Positions 18,182 through 28,287 of a DNA stretch of 64,000 bases are shown here, piece by piece. Each line of letters opens with the position of its first letter. The stretch's first letter is position 1. Location: assembly GCA_039105265.1 (NCBI GenBank), contig JAPFFF010000011.1, positions 1,984,001-2,048,000 on the forward strand, written 5' to 3'. This DNA is from Tritrichomonas musculus. Taxonomy: Eukaryota; Parabasalia; Tritrichomonadida; Tritrichomonadidae. The position numbers and the translations under genes are program-made. Below the pieces are notes generated by a model. The model did no database searches. It was not told the DNA's origin and was given only the letters and a program-made list of their open reading frames with translations.

Positions 18182-21100
18182 ATGAAAGTGGATGTTGTAC
18201 CACCTGGTGGACAAGACTATTTAAATATAACGTTAGGACAATGTTTAAATTTAGTATTCGAGATTATTAAAGATATAGTGAATTCACATAATGCTTTATT
18301 TGATTATGTTGTAACAATCAAGTCTTGTAATTGCAAACACGATAATCAAGGAGGTAACCAAGGAGGAAATGAAGGTAATGGTGAAGAAGAGGATGATAAT
18401 CAAGGAGGTAATGAAGGTGGTGATAATGAAGGCGGTGATAATGATTCAAACCTAATTCAATATATGAATGTAGGTCTACAAGCTGTAAATCAATTATCAG
18501 GTTATTTATTACATAATATTGCGAACCTAGGAAATAATGTTGCATCTCTCAGGTTCCAAAATGAAGTAGAGTCATTTACACAAGAGATGTTTGATTATGA
18601 GATATATGATAATGGTTTAGATGAGATGAATAGACAATACCAGTCAATAGGAATACAAACAGAACAACCAACACGTCAACGAGAATCCTTATTTAATGAT
18701 TCATATGTTTGGTGTACAGTATTTCGCATGTGGACGAGTTTTGCAGTTTATAATATACCAAATCAATTTGGATGGAGTACTAATTCTGCATTTGGAGCTC
18801 CTTGGAATTTTGTCTGGGATGTTGGACATAGGGAATGGATAGCAATAGCGCCACATGAAGAAGATGTACCAGCTGGATGGAGAATTAACCCAAAGGGAAA
18901 TAAAATAGCACAAACAATAGTACAACATAATATTCATTCGGAAGGAGAAATGATTTATAATCCTGATAGAGGACAATGGGAATATTATCCACCAGAAGAA
19001 AGTATTGTTGTACCAGAACAACCGGGACCTGTTATTAATATTGTTCCTGAACAAAATAGGAATGCAGTGTTAAGACCAACTTATGTTTGGTCTCTTGAGT
19101 CAGGTCGTTGGGTTAATTCAATGACAATAGCTAATATGCCAAGATCACATCCAAATGATAATAATGATTGGAGGCGAGATGTTAGCTTACAAGCACCTGC
19201 CAATTTTGTTTGGGACATAGACCATAGGGAATGGGTAGCTATAAGAAACAATGTTAGTGAAATGCTTAATGACAGAGATTGGAGGACAAATCGAGATATT
19301 GGAGATATTGCAGTAAGGCATTATCAAGAACAATTTTTACAAGGAATCGGCGAATTAGTATGGAATGATGATTATAATAGTTATGTTTATCAATGTAATG
19401 AGATAAGCCCATTATCATTATCATTAGAAGATAAAAGCAATAGCGGAGCAATAGCAATACCAGACCAAATTACAAGTACTGAAGCTTGGGATAAAATTTT
19501 AGACTGTATGGGTATCCCTGTTATTAATAATCCTAATGAGATAGATGAGAAGAATCCAGTACTTGGTAAATATATTATAAAGGGTGACTTAAAAGTAAAT
19601 GGGAAAATAATATGTGATTCTATTCCAAGTGGAGGTACAACAACAACTGACTCCAAGTATTTTACCTTGAAGGAATCAGACCAGTTATATTTATATAGAC
19701 CATCTAAGACGTATGAAGAATCCAATTATTATTGTATGAGATGGGATATAGATAAAGATTATGACATACCACTAAATTTAGTATTTAGATTCAAAGACTA
19801 TCTATTTGGTCATAACTGGGAATTAACATGGGATGGTAAAAATTGGACAGGAAATAATTGTCAAAACATGTGTACAGAAAAGATATCATACATGAACACA
19901 AATGACGGTGCGCCTGCTTTAACAATCAAACATAACGAAAGAATTGGTAGATGGATAAAAGGAACAATAAAGGAAGATTTAACTGATGATGATAATTATG
20001 CTCATATCTTGAAAGATTATCTTACCAATTGGAGGGTTGTTAAGAAAGATGGAACCATATTAAGTGAAGGAATAACTGCAACTTTTGATTCAAGTGGTTC
20101 AGGTACTTTAACTCAAGATGGATATAAATATGAACAAGCTAGAATGTATGTTGATGCACCAAGTGGATTAAATGCAGATGATGGATTATATGTTTATGCT
20201 GACCTAAATATTAATGGAAATATAACTGAATTAAAATGGGATTGTCATCCTACTCATTGTATTAATTCAGGTGTTATGCATACCTATGGGTCAAATCCTT
20301 GTCTCGAATCATTTAATTATCATCGAGAAAAAAGGCATTCCATTAAAATCATTGAAGGATTTAATCATAAGAACATTCGAATATATATAGAGAAAGAATT
20401 ATTTGATTTTGATGTGAAAGTTAATCCATTCGATATAATTATTCAACAACAATTTTATGAAGTAGAACCAGACCCAAGAAAATGCACTACCATATCGACA
20501 GATTATAATATTTATTCATCAAAGATTATATGGGCTGATAATATCATGACTATGCGTCGAGATTTAAATGTTGTTGGTGGAATCACAGATATATTAGCCT
20601 ATGATTATGCTTTATTGAAACAGACAGTTGATAATCTAGTTGAACAAATGAGAATTCAAGCCATGTATAATGAATATACTGATAGTATTAAACAAGGTGT
20701 AGCAGTTGCGAATAGTATATTAAATATTTTAGCATCAACAGTTTGTATTGCAAGTGCCCTTTCAACATTAAATATGTCCAATAACTCTGTAACTATTAAT
20801 ACATATCAAACAAGACCTTTCCCAGCAGGTCCAGGAGGAAATGGTGGAGGAGGAGGTGGTGGTGGTGGTTATCCAGGTGATGGAGGTAGTGGCTTTCAAG
20901 GTAAGTTTTTGGTGAATGTTGATTTGAAGGCTGATAAGATGACTATGGAAAGATTTTTACCAATAACAACAACTGTTCAAAATCCTGTTGCTGGAGCTAT
21001 TTCAACATTCTCAGCTACACAGGTTGTCCTTTCGACAACACATGCACTGACTCAGTTAGGAAATGCTATTGCTACACTTGGTTCGAATGTCTTACACTTC

Positions 21101-22768
21101 TTTAGGAATAGACCAGATACAAATGGAACTGAAACATTAAACATTAATTCATCCTCGATCACAATAACTGATAATGATACTGATAATGCAACAAATACTA
21201 TCACAACCACTGAGCAATCATTAGAGAGAACTCATAGAGAAGTTCAGCCACAGGTTGTTACAGATGAAACAGATGAGATTCGAACAGATATAACTGTACC
21301 ACAGACTACAATGACAAATACAGCTTCAACTACGATTGCACTTAGGAATCAAGTTCCTGTTATCAATATATCTGGAATCCAGTATACCTTAGAAGATATT
21401 GCAGATATGACAAGAGAAGAACGAAATGCATTAGTTGCTAGTCATCCTGATATCTTACGTATCCAATATCATGGAAGAGAGTGGTTTAATGTGTATGATT
21501 TGTTTTATAATGACCAACTCATTATCCATAATAATGTATTTCAACGAAGGACTCTAATAAGACCAGCTGATATTGAGATGACAGATAGAATACATAGAGC
21601 TACTGATAATAATTGGTCAATAGAATGGGAAGGAACAACATACACAGCGAGAGATATTGAACAATTATCTATGCAAGACAGATTAAATTTACCATTTGTA
21701 CAAAATGGAGATATTGGATTAGAACCTTACTTGAATGACCAAACAATGGAAGCATGGATAAATATTATTGATCATAGAGGAGAGACTATTGACCCAATTG
21801 TTGCTACTATTGATTATTCAGCACCAACTACAGCAAATATTAGTGGAGGTCAAGTACGATTTGTTGGAATAAATTCACAGATAGAAGTCAATGCAAATGG
21901 AGTTAGATATCAGCATTATGACCTTGTTGCCACAACAGATACTTGGACAGTACCAGGAACAACACCAGCAATAACAGCAAGAATGATAGAACAAATGAGT
22001 GATGAACAAAGAGGAGAACTAATGGATAATATTTATTCTCATGGTAATCTTTTAGCTTTTAATGACACATTAGATGAAACAACTGGTGAAGAAATAACAC
22101 AAGTACTATATAATGGAAATGTAGTTGCTACAATAGATAGAAGAAGACTACATGTAATTAATATTGTGAATGGAGTGATAGAAATGTACCAACAAGATGG
22201 TGTTATAAGTGCAACTACCCAGGTTATTATGGGAGCAGTAGGTTATGTTGCTAGAAGGTTCTTACATGGTCAATGGCAGTTTGTTAGACATCATCCTGGT
22301 GATGCAGCAGCTATAGCAGGAGTAGCAGCAGAAGCATATGTAGCAAATAGAATAGGATTATTTAATATTCCAAGTTGGTTCCGTCGTAATGATAACCCAG
22401 AGACATTAGCAGAGGAAGATGTATTAGAAAAGATTCTTGCATGGGCATATCATGAAGAAACAGATGATGAACCTGAACTTGAAATAACAATGAAGGATGC
22501 TGATAAGATGATGGTTTCATTTGATACATGTATTAATATTGCAAAGACATATCGCGATACTTTAAAGGGTACAATAGCATTCATGTGCGAGAAAATCAAA
22601 GAGCTTGAAAATAAGTCAAGTACAAAACATCCATTAGAAGATATAGATATGACTGCTTATATTACTAAAGTAGAAGTGAAGGAAATGATAGACCAGAAGG
22701 ATGCATATATTGATACTCTTGAGGCAAGACTTGCAGCACTTGAAGCTAAATGTGCTAACATCGAATGA
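18182..22768 (+). CDS. Giant fibre-like protein 1 of element B
   Basis: 1528 residues. Order: N-terminal helical region (1-50); Gly/Asn/Asp/Glu low-complexity stretch (about 52-95); two Trp-rich repeats (about 175-225 and 300-360) each with NFVWD and HREW motifs; a module at about 495-610 (LYLYRP, MRWDID, LTWDGKNWTG) shared with the next gene; TISTDYNIYSSKIIWADN-type segment near 780; a hydrophobic helix (about 843-865); a Gly run (about 883-900); Thr/Asn-rich beta segments; an Ala-rich segment near 1380; and a C-terminal coiled coil (KEMIDQKDAYIDTLEARLAA). The architecture suggests a large virion surface or fibre protein. No known family recognised; the role is inferred. Confidence 0.65.
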   Translation: MKVDVVPPGGQDYLNITLGQCLNLVFEIIKDIVNSHNALFDYVVTIKSCNCKHDNQGGNQGGNEGNGEEEDDNQGGNEGGDNEGGDNDSNLIQYMNVGLQAVNQLSGYLLHNIANLGNNVASLRFQNEVESFTQEMFDYEIYDNGLDEMNRQYQSIGIQTEQPTRQRESLFNDSYVWCTVFRMWTSFAVYNIPNQFGWSTNSAFGAPWNFVWDVGHREWIAIAPHEEDVPAGWRINPKGNKIAQTIVQHNIHSEGEMIYNPDRGQWEYYPPEESIVVPEQPGPVINIVPEQNRNAVLRPTYVWSLESGRWVNSMTIANMPRSHPNDNNDWRRDVSLQAPANFVWDIDHREWVAIRNNVSEMLNDRDWRTNRDIGDIAVRHYQEQFLQGIGELVWNDDYNSYVYQCNEISPLSLSLEDKSNSGAIAIPDQITSTEAWDKILDCMGIPVINNPNEIDEKNPVLGKYIIKGDLKVNGKIICDSIPSGGTTTTDSKYFTLKESDQLYLYRPSKTYEESNYYCMRWDIDKDYDIPLNLVFRFKDYLFGHNWELTWDGKNWTGNNCQNMCTEKISYMNTNDGAPALTIKHNERIGRWIKGTIKEDLTDDDNYAHILKDYLTNWRVVKKDGTILSEGITATFDSSGSGTLTQDGYKYEQARMYVDAPSGLNADDGLYVYADLNINGNITELKWDCHPTHCINSGVMHTYGSNPCLESFNYHREKRHSIKIIEGFNHKNIRIYIEKELFDFDVKVNPFDIIIQQQFYEVEPDPRKCTTISTDYNIYSSKIIWADNIMTMRRDLNVVGGITDILAYDYALLKQTVDNLVEQMRIQAMYNEYTDSIKQGVAVANSILNILASTVCIASALSTLNMSNNSVTINTYQTRPFPAGPGGNGGGGGGGGGYPGDGGSGFQGKFLVNVDLKADKMTMERFLPITTTVQNPVAGAISTFSATQVVLSTTHALTQLGNAIATLGSNVLHFFRNRPDTNGTETLNINSSSITITDNDTDNATNTITTTEQSLERTHREVQPQVVTDETDEIRTDITVPQTTMTNTASTTIALRNQVPVINISGIQYTLEDIADMTREERNALVASHPDILRIQYHGREWFNVYDLFYNDQLIIHNNVFQRRTLIRPADIEMTDRIHRATDNNWSIEWEGTTYTARDIEQLSMQDRLNLPFVQNGDIGLEPYLNDQTMEAWINIIDHRGETIDPIVATIDYSAPTTANISGGQVRFVGINSQIEVNANGVRYQHYDLVATTDTWTVPGTTPAITARMIEQMSDEQRGELMDNIYSHGNLLAFNDTLDETTGEEITQVLYNGNVVATIDRRRLHVINIVNGVIEMYQQDGVISATTQVIMGAVGYVARRFLHGQWQFVRHHPGDAAAIAGVAAEAYVANRIGLFNIPSWFRRNDNPETLAEEDVLEKILAWAYHEETDDEPELEITMKDADKMMVSFDTCINIAKTYRDTLKGTIAFMCEKIKELENKSSTKHPLEDIDMTAYITKVEVKEMIDQKDAYIDTLEARLAALEAKCANIE

Positions 22769-22787
22769 GAAGTTTTATTTAACTAAA

Positions 22788-25388
22788 ATGAGTGATACTA
22801 CTACAAGATTTAAAGGAGATATACAGTTTAAGATAGGGGATGCTACTCGAAAAGGTAGCCAGTTATTAACCTTGGGTGACTTAGATAACTATGTGCAGAC
22901 AGGTCATTTATTTAATGAGGTCGAAGGTTTACCAGAAGTTGATATTAAAAATAAAAATATACAGTATGTATCATTTGAGTCTTCAACAACAACTTACAAT
23001 ATCCTTAAGTTTGTTAATTTGCCTGAAGACTTCATTAATAAGCTCAATGATATAAAAACCCAGACTAATATATTTAAGATAGTATTGAGGAAGAATATAG
23101 TATATGATACAAGTGGTAATTTAGTCAAGGAGTTCTACATATATGTTAAGGATGGTCAAGTATACTCTCCTTTGATAACTAAAAGTAGTAATGGATGCAG
23201 TATAAATAATAGTACCATTATGGGATATATGAATATAGCTTTTGATAGTAAACTAGACTTCAACCCATATACCTTGTGGCTGAATGGGGAGTTGAGCATA
23301 ATGAATGAATATATAACTGATTCTTTACAAACAGAGAAGGCAATAAAGTGTTCTATAATAAAAGCTGATAATGCATTAAGTTTACGTAAGAGTGATGTAC
23401 TATACTTATATAAGCCTACATCAACTAGTCAGGTTGTGATAGATAACAAGAAATATTGGTTACTTCAATGGAACATAGATACTGGATATACTATACCTAA
23501 TGACTTAGAGTTTAGGTTTAATGAGTATTGTTTTGGTAATAAGTGGTTTTTATCATGGGATGGTACAAAATGGGTAGGTGATAACATACAAGGTCATATC
23601 AATGGTAGATTAGTTAATGGATTAAATAAGGAGAATGAGTATGGTGAAGATGGTACCTACATACAAGTCAAGAGGAGTGAGAGGAACATGAAACTGATTA
23701 ATAAGCCTAATGACTACTCACCTGATAACATACTACATTACATGATTCATGGAGGTAAGTGCAAAATAGACTGTTTTGTAAAATTAAAGACAGGGGAGAT
23801 AGAACCTTTTTCGAAATATGGTCTAGGCTTTCAAACAAGTCAAGGAGGTACAAAAGATGGATATGATATAGAAGCAATAAGGTGCTATAAGATGAATAAT
23901 GCGACTAATAAATTAGAAACTAGTGCTATTGATGAACTCTACCTAGATATTACACTTGAAGGTTCTAAAAATGCAAATAGGTTCTCAGTTCGACCTACTG
24001 GAAAAGAAGGTAATGGAGGAGACAAGGTATGGTTGTTCTTACATGGTGTACTTGATTCATGTGAAAAGCTTGAATATACATATGCAGCTTCGACTACTAA
24101 TGACTCAAGGGATATTAAGATATATTTAGCTGATGAATATGTTGACCCAATAGATGAGGTTCATTGGGATTCAACTACTAACCCATTCGAGTATATCATT
24201 AAGCAGCAATTTTATGAAGTATCCCCAAATCCTAATGGGGCAACAACCTTATATACTGATTATAATATTACCTCCTCTAAGATAATTACTGCTGATAATA
24301 TTACTACTATGAGGAGTGATTTAAACTTAGTTACCAACAATGTAGATGTTATTAGCTATGATGTTAACGAAATGAACACTGTTATGGAAAGCTTAAAAGG
24401 TAGAGTATCAAGGACTGAACAAGTTACTCAACATCTGGAGGATGATGTAGATAATTTGCGTATAGTCTCATGGACAGCATTAGCTTTTGGAGTTGCAGGT
24501 ACTGCAGGGTCAATAGGTTCTATTGGTATGCAGCTATTTCCAGATGGTATAAGCTTTCCTACCATAAAAGGTGGAGGATTCCTTAAAAGGTTATTCTCTC
24601 ATAAGTCAACCAAAGGTATGAGTGATTTGGTTAGAAATAGCATTAAATTCATGTCAGGTACTACAGCAAGAAGCATAACCAAAGATATAACACCTATAAT
24701 TACCTGGTGTGAGGAAGAGTATAAGCAACTAGATGAACTACCTTTTACTGATGAGAATGATAACCCTGATACTGGAACCTTGACATTAAGTGGTGCTATG
24801 GATATCAGCAATATGTTTAGGGACTCACTCAAGCCTTGTTTCAAGTTGTTAGCTGAGAAGGTCAATGAGCTAGAGGCTGAGTTTGATAATTACCCTACTG
24901 TGGATGAAGCTAATGAAGGTCTAGATGTACTTATACGTAGGATAGAGACATTAGAGGGTGAAAATATCGCATTAAAAGATACTATAGCAGCAATGGAAGC
25001 TAGAATTTATGCGCTTGAATCACATGGACCAACTTTGCCTGATTTCTATCAAGGGTTTAATAATCATGAAGTTGGTGAAAATGATTATTGGGAAGTAAGT
25101 GATCGGGGAGGAGTCATGTATTTCGATATATGTTTTGAAATGCATAATGATGACAGTGAATATGCATTTGTATTAAATGACGATAAAGATGTCAAACACT
25201 ACATTAGATTAAAGATAAACTTTGAGACTGAGGAATGCGTTTCTTATCTTGATGAACTAAATGGAAATACAGAACCTTTAACTCAAAATTCTAACGGTTA
25301 TTATCAAATACCAGACGAATTACTGGACTCATTTAATTCATCAATGTATTATCGTAAACCATATCTTGAAGTTTATTCAAAACCATGA
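22788..25388 (+). CDS. Giant fibre-like protein 2 of element B
   Basis: 866 residues from ATG 22788 (MSDTTTRFKGDIQFKIGDAT), the first ATG after the preceding stop, 19 bases downstream. Residues about 199-275 repeat the module of the preceding protein (VLYLYKP, LLQWNIDTGYTIP, LSWDGTKWVGDN), and about 480-520 repeat QFYEVSPNP, TDYNITSSKIITADN. Then come a coiled coil (about 525-555), a hydrophobic Gly-rich helix (about 561-583), a second coiled coil (about 717-750, IETLEGENIALKDTIAAMEA) and a distinct beta-rich C-terminal domain (about 755-866). It is a shorter paralogue with its own tip domain, as expected for paired fibre or receptor-binding proteins. Function inferred. Confidence 0.65.
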   Translation: MSDTTTRFKGDIQFKIGDATRKGSQLLTLGDLDNYVQTGHLFNEVEGLPEVDIKNKNIQYVSFESSTTTYNILKFVNLPEDFINKLNDIKTQTNIFKIVLRKNIVYDTSGNLVKEFYIYVKDGQVYSPLITKSSNGCSINNSTIMGYMNIAFDSKLDFNPYTLWLNGELSIMNEYITDSLQTEKAIKCSIIKADNALSLRKSDVLYLYKPTSTSQVVIDNKKYWLLQWNIDTGYTIPNDLEFRFNEYCFGNKWFLSWDGTKWVGDNIQGHINGRLVNGLNKENEYGEDGTYIQVKRSERNMKLINKPNDYSPDNILHYMIHGGKCKIDCFVKLKTGEIEPFSKYGLGFQTSQGGTKDGYDIEAIRCYKMNNATNKLETSAIDELYLDITLEGSKNANRFSVRPTGKEGNGGDKVWLFLHGVLDSCEKLEYTYAASTTNDSRDIKIYLADEYVDPIDEVHWDSTTNPFEYIIKQQFYEVSPNPNGATTLYTDYNITSSKIITADNITTMRSDLNLVTNNVDVISYDVNEMNTVMESLKGRVSRTEQVTQHLEDDVDNLRIVSWTALAFGVAGTAGSIGSIGMQLFPDGISFPTIKGGGFLKRLFSHKSTKGMSDLVRNSIKFMSGTTARSITKDITPIITWCEEEYKQLDELPFTDENDNPDTGTLTLSGAMDISNMFRDSLKPCFKLLAEKVNELEAEFDNYPTVDEANEGLDVLIRRIETLEGENIALKDTIAAMEARIYALESHGPTLPDFYQGFNNHEVGENDYWEVSDRGGVMYFDICFEMHNDDSEYAFVLNDDKDVKHYIRLKINFETEECVSYLDELNGNTEPLTQNSNGYYQIPDELLDSFNSSMYYRKPYLEVYSKP

Positions 25389-25626
25389 GTAGGGATAGGT
25401 ACGAGATTCTCGGGGCAGGTACCTGTGCCGTTTCATAGATGGGCGGTTGTGGGGTGGGGTACCTGTGCCGTTTCATTGATGGTAGGCGTTGAGGTGGGTG
25501 GGTGGGAATTAGGGGTGGGGACCCTGTGCCGTTTCATTGATGGGGAGCAGTAGTGAGAACAAGAATATTTTTTTCTTTTCTTTTCTTTTTTTCTTTTTTC
25601 TTTTCTTTTCTTTTTCTTTTCTTTTA
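25389..25626. repeat. GC-rich repeats and a 60-bp pyrimidine tract
   Basis: Between the convergent giant gene and polymerase gene lie three copies of CCTGTGCCGTTTCATWGATG (near 25422, 25461 and 25522) set in G-rich sequence, then a tract of almost pure C and T (about 25564-25625). The local GC content is far above the rest of the window. The G runs could form quadruplexes. It may be a replication or termination signal, or foreign sequence. Confidence 0.7.
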
Positions 25627-28263
25627 TGACGAGTTCGTGTTGACGCGTGGGGTGCCAGCCCCAGCGGAAACCGACTCGTATATACTACTTTTGGTTTGGC
25701 CATCATTATTCCAAATGGTATAACATTTAGGTGCAAGAGCAATCATGTTTTCACCTGTTTTTTCAATAGCACAACCAAGAACCTTTTTTTCATCTTCTAT
25801 TGTATTAATTGAAGGGTTTGGCATTAATTCGTATACATGTTTGTCATAGAATTCTTTGTTTTTGATAACATGATTGAATAATTGAGTTGGAGGTTCATTT
25901 GGGTCACCTGATACAGCATAGTACATTGAATCGGTATCTCCTTCAATATAATGAATTTTATCCATGTCCAAGCATTTGTTCATAAAATCATAATAGAAAG
26001 TTAAATACCAGAATTTAGCATTATCAAGGGTCCAAAGTGATTCTTGTAAACAAGTTGTGCAATGATATGATTTTGGAGAATGTTGTATCATAAATGTGTT
26101 ATCATTTAATTGAGCACCACCCATATAAGTTTGTGATATAATTGATTGATAAGCCTTATTTGCATCACAAATTTTGATTTTAGAGAACTTCTCAGTATTC
26201 ATTCCATCATATCCATAAGAACCATTCATTGAGATTTTATAAAATTTTTCATTCCCCTTTGTTTTGCCAGATATGATATCTTGACGTTTTTTCATAAATT
26301 CATTAACAAATTGGTTGAATCCAGTGTGACATTCATATTGTGAAACAGATTTGACATCATCAATTACCAATCCATGGTCAAGAAGGAACCAAAGGTAATA
26401 ATTTGAGAAAACCATGTATTCCCCATTTGTGTCAAGCAACATTGTTAATTTACGTTCTTCCTTATCGATTGAATTTAAATTGTTTGATTTCATGTAATTG
26501 TACATGTATGAACCAATTGTTTCTTCATTATTTGTGATATTGATGTTTCGAAATACTGGTGGAAAATTAATGAAATAATTGATTTTTGATTTGGGACAAG
26601 ATAGTTTCACAACAGCATAGAAAACATAATTTGGTTTATTTGAAAAACGTGATTTTGAAGTTATGATTTTCATACAACGTTCTCGAGATTGTTTATCCTT
26701 TGCTTCAATCCTTCGAATGAAAGCACCTGGCATGAACATAATTCCTCCATGGTACTTAATATATGGATGTGAATTTGATGAAAATGATGAAGGATAAAGT
26801 GAATTGAAATCAATTCCCAGAATATGTGTTTGAATATTATTTGTATCATATGAGATTACCTTGTTATTAATTCCGTCGTAACGGAATTTGTTGATATGAG
26901 TTTCACCTTTGATGTTAACACGATGCATTACATTTGATAATCCACCAGCAATTGCATTTCGAATTGTATAATATTCATCTTCATTATTTATCAAAGTTGG
27001 AAGATGATGTAATTTGCAATATTTTTTTAGTTGAATTCTCAATGCAGTTATTTTTGGGTCATCTCGTTTTCGAAGTTTATTGCATTCAGCACAAGGCAGC
27101 AAACATTTTGAAAATTCATGTCCAATATCATTGTTAATTCTATCAAGAGTTGGTTTGTTTTGATATGTGAAATGTTCTTTACAAAGATGACATTTACCTT
27201 TAATTGGGTCATTGTAAAGTTTGAGAAATTCTTTGTAATCATTGGACGAAACACATTTTGAAAGGTCTCTTTTAACAGGATGTGAGAGATTGTAACGTTC
27301 ATCTTGTTTGTAATAATTTTCACATTTGAATTGCCACCATTTAGGATTTGGAATGAATTCGTTGTATTTGTGTATAGGATTATAATTTTCATGAGGATTG
27401 AAATCCTTGTATGCTAGAGCATATTTTATACAAGATGCATTCTTAGATAATGATAGATTGGATATCAAATCAACTTTGTATTGAGTATTGAGTTGAATTA
27501 AATTGTCAATTGGTTTAATCATCATTTCAACATCATTGTCATTATAAGCAAGCAAGTAATCCCACCGTGTTTTATAGTTTTTAGCATCTTCGAGATAGAT
27601 TTGATAATCAGATTCTGAGAGTGGATTTTTTTGGTTGAGATAGCTGTCAAAGTCGTTGTATGAAAATGGTTCGGATTTAGATAATACTTCATTGTAGTTT
27701 GATGAATTGACAGCCTCATATGGGAAAACACCTTTCACAGAATTAGTTTCACCACCAAAATCGATACCAAATTGTTTTAATGTACCTCCAGCAACAAATG
27801 ATTGAGCATCAATAAATCGTAATTTTGTTGGAAGGTGGTCTGAAACAAGAATGAATTGTTTTAATGAAGATATTGTTCCAATTAATGAATTTGATTCAAC
27901 ATGCCAATGAGAGTGATTAAGATATTTCTTGAACAAATTAGAATCAAATCTTGATGAATTAAATCCGAAAACGGTTATGGTATAAATATTTGTATCAATA
28001 TCATAAATTTTATCAGCAGGGAGAAATGATTTGTCATAAACGATTTTATCATTCAGTACTTCCATCGATTGTTCGAACAACCATGAAATCCATTCTGGAA
28101 TAAATTCTTCTGAATCCTTTAATGAGAAATGTTTTGTAATTAATCCTGAAGATAATTTAACACATGAAGCAACTGAAAGAGGTATTAATCGTGAATTGAT
28201 GACAGTTGAATCAGAAATCGATTTGTTAACTGATTGTTCCATCGTTTCAAAATCGTATGTCAT
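25624..28263 (-). CDS. Polinton protein-primed DNA polymerase B, exonuclease and polymerase part
   Basis: 879 residues from ATG 28263. Exonuclease motifs: YDFET at the N-terminus, GFNSSRFDSN near 98-107, and YLLAYNDND near 238. Polymerase motifs: DFNSLYPS near 480 (A), KISMNGSYGYDG near 680 (B) and GDTDSMYY near 775 (C). Between them, at about residues 345-395, is a CxxC...DRIN...CxxCN segment like an HNH or endonuclease VII zinc site. It replicates the element from a terminal protein. The C-terminal codons run into the pyrimidine-tract region. The frame just upstream carries the expected N-terminal polymerase region. Confidence 0.88.
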   Translation of the reverse strand: MTYDFETMEQSVNKSISDSTVINSRLIPLSVASCVKLSSGLITKHFSLKDSEEFIPEWISWLFEQSMEVLNDKIVYDKSFLPADKIYDIDTNIYTITVFGFNSSRFDSNLFKKYLNHSHWHVESNSLIGTISSLKQFILVSDHLPTKLRFIDAQSFVAGGTLKQFGIDFGGETNSVKGVFPYEAVNSSNYNEVLSKSEPFSYNDFDSYLNQKNPLSESDYQIYLEDAKNYKTRWDYLLAYNDNDVEMMIKPIDNLIQLNTQYKVDLISNLSLSKNASCIKYALAYKDFNPHENYNPIHKYNEFIPNPKWWQFKCENYYKQDERYNLSHPVKRDLSKCVSSNDYKEFLKLYNDPIKGKCHLCKEHFTYQNKPTLDRINNDIGHEFSKCLLPCAECNKLRKRDDPKITALRIQLKKYCKLHHLPTLINNEDEYYTIRNAIAGGLSNVMHRVNIKGETHINKFRYDGINNKVISYDTNNIQTHILGIDFNSLYPSSFSSNSHPYIKYHGGIMFMPGAFIRRIEAKDKQSRERCMKIITSKSRFSNKPNYVFYAVVKLSCPKSKINYFINFPPVFRNINITNNEETIGSYMYNYMKSNNLNSIDKEERKLTMLLDTNGEYMVFSNYYLWFLLDHGLVIDDVKSVSQYECHTGFNQFVNEFMKKRQDIISGKTKGNEKFYKISMNGSYGYDGMNTEKFSKIKICDANKAYQSIISQTYMGGAQLNDNTFMIQHSPKSYHCTTCLQESLWTLDNAKFWYLTFYYDFMNKCLDMDKIHYIEGDTDSMYYAVSGDPNEPPTQLFNHVIKNKEFYDKHVYELMPNPSINTIEDEKKVLGCAIEKTGENMIALAPKCYTIWNNDGQTKSSIYESVSAGAGTPRVNTNSS

Positions 28264-28287
28264 ATAATAAATGTTAGGTTTCCATTC

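Noticed and set aside
18182-22768. Host surface protein instead of Polinton cargo
   Set aside because: It abuts another element gene with no gap, shares a module with the next gene and is bounded by the Polinton polymerase; host origin is not excluded but less likely.
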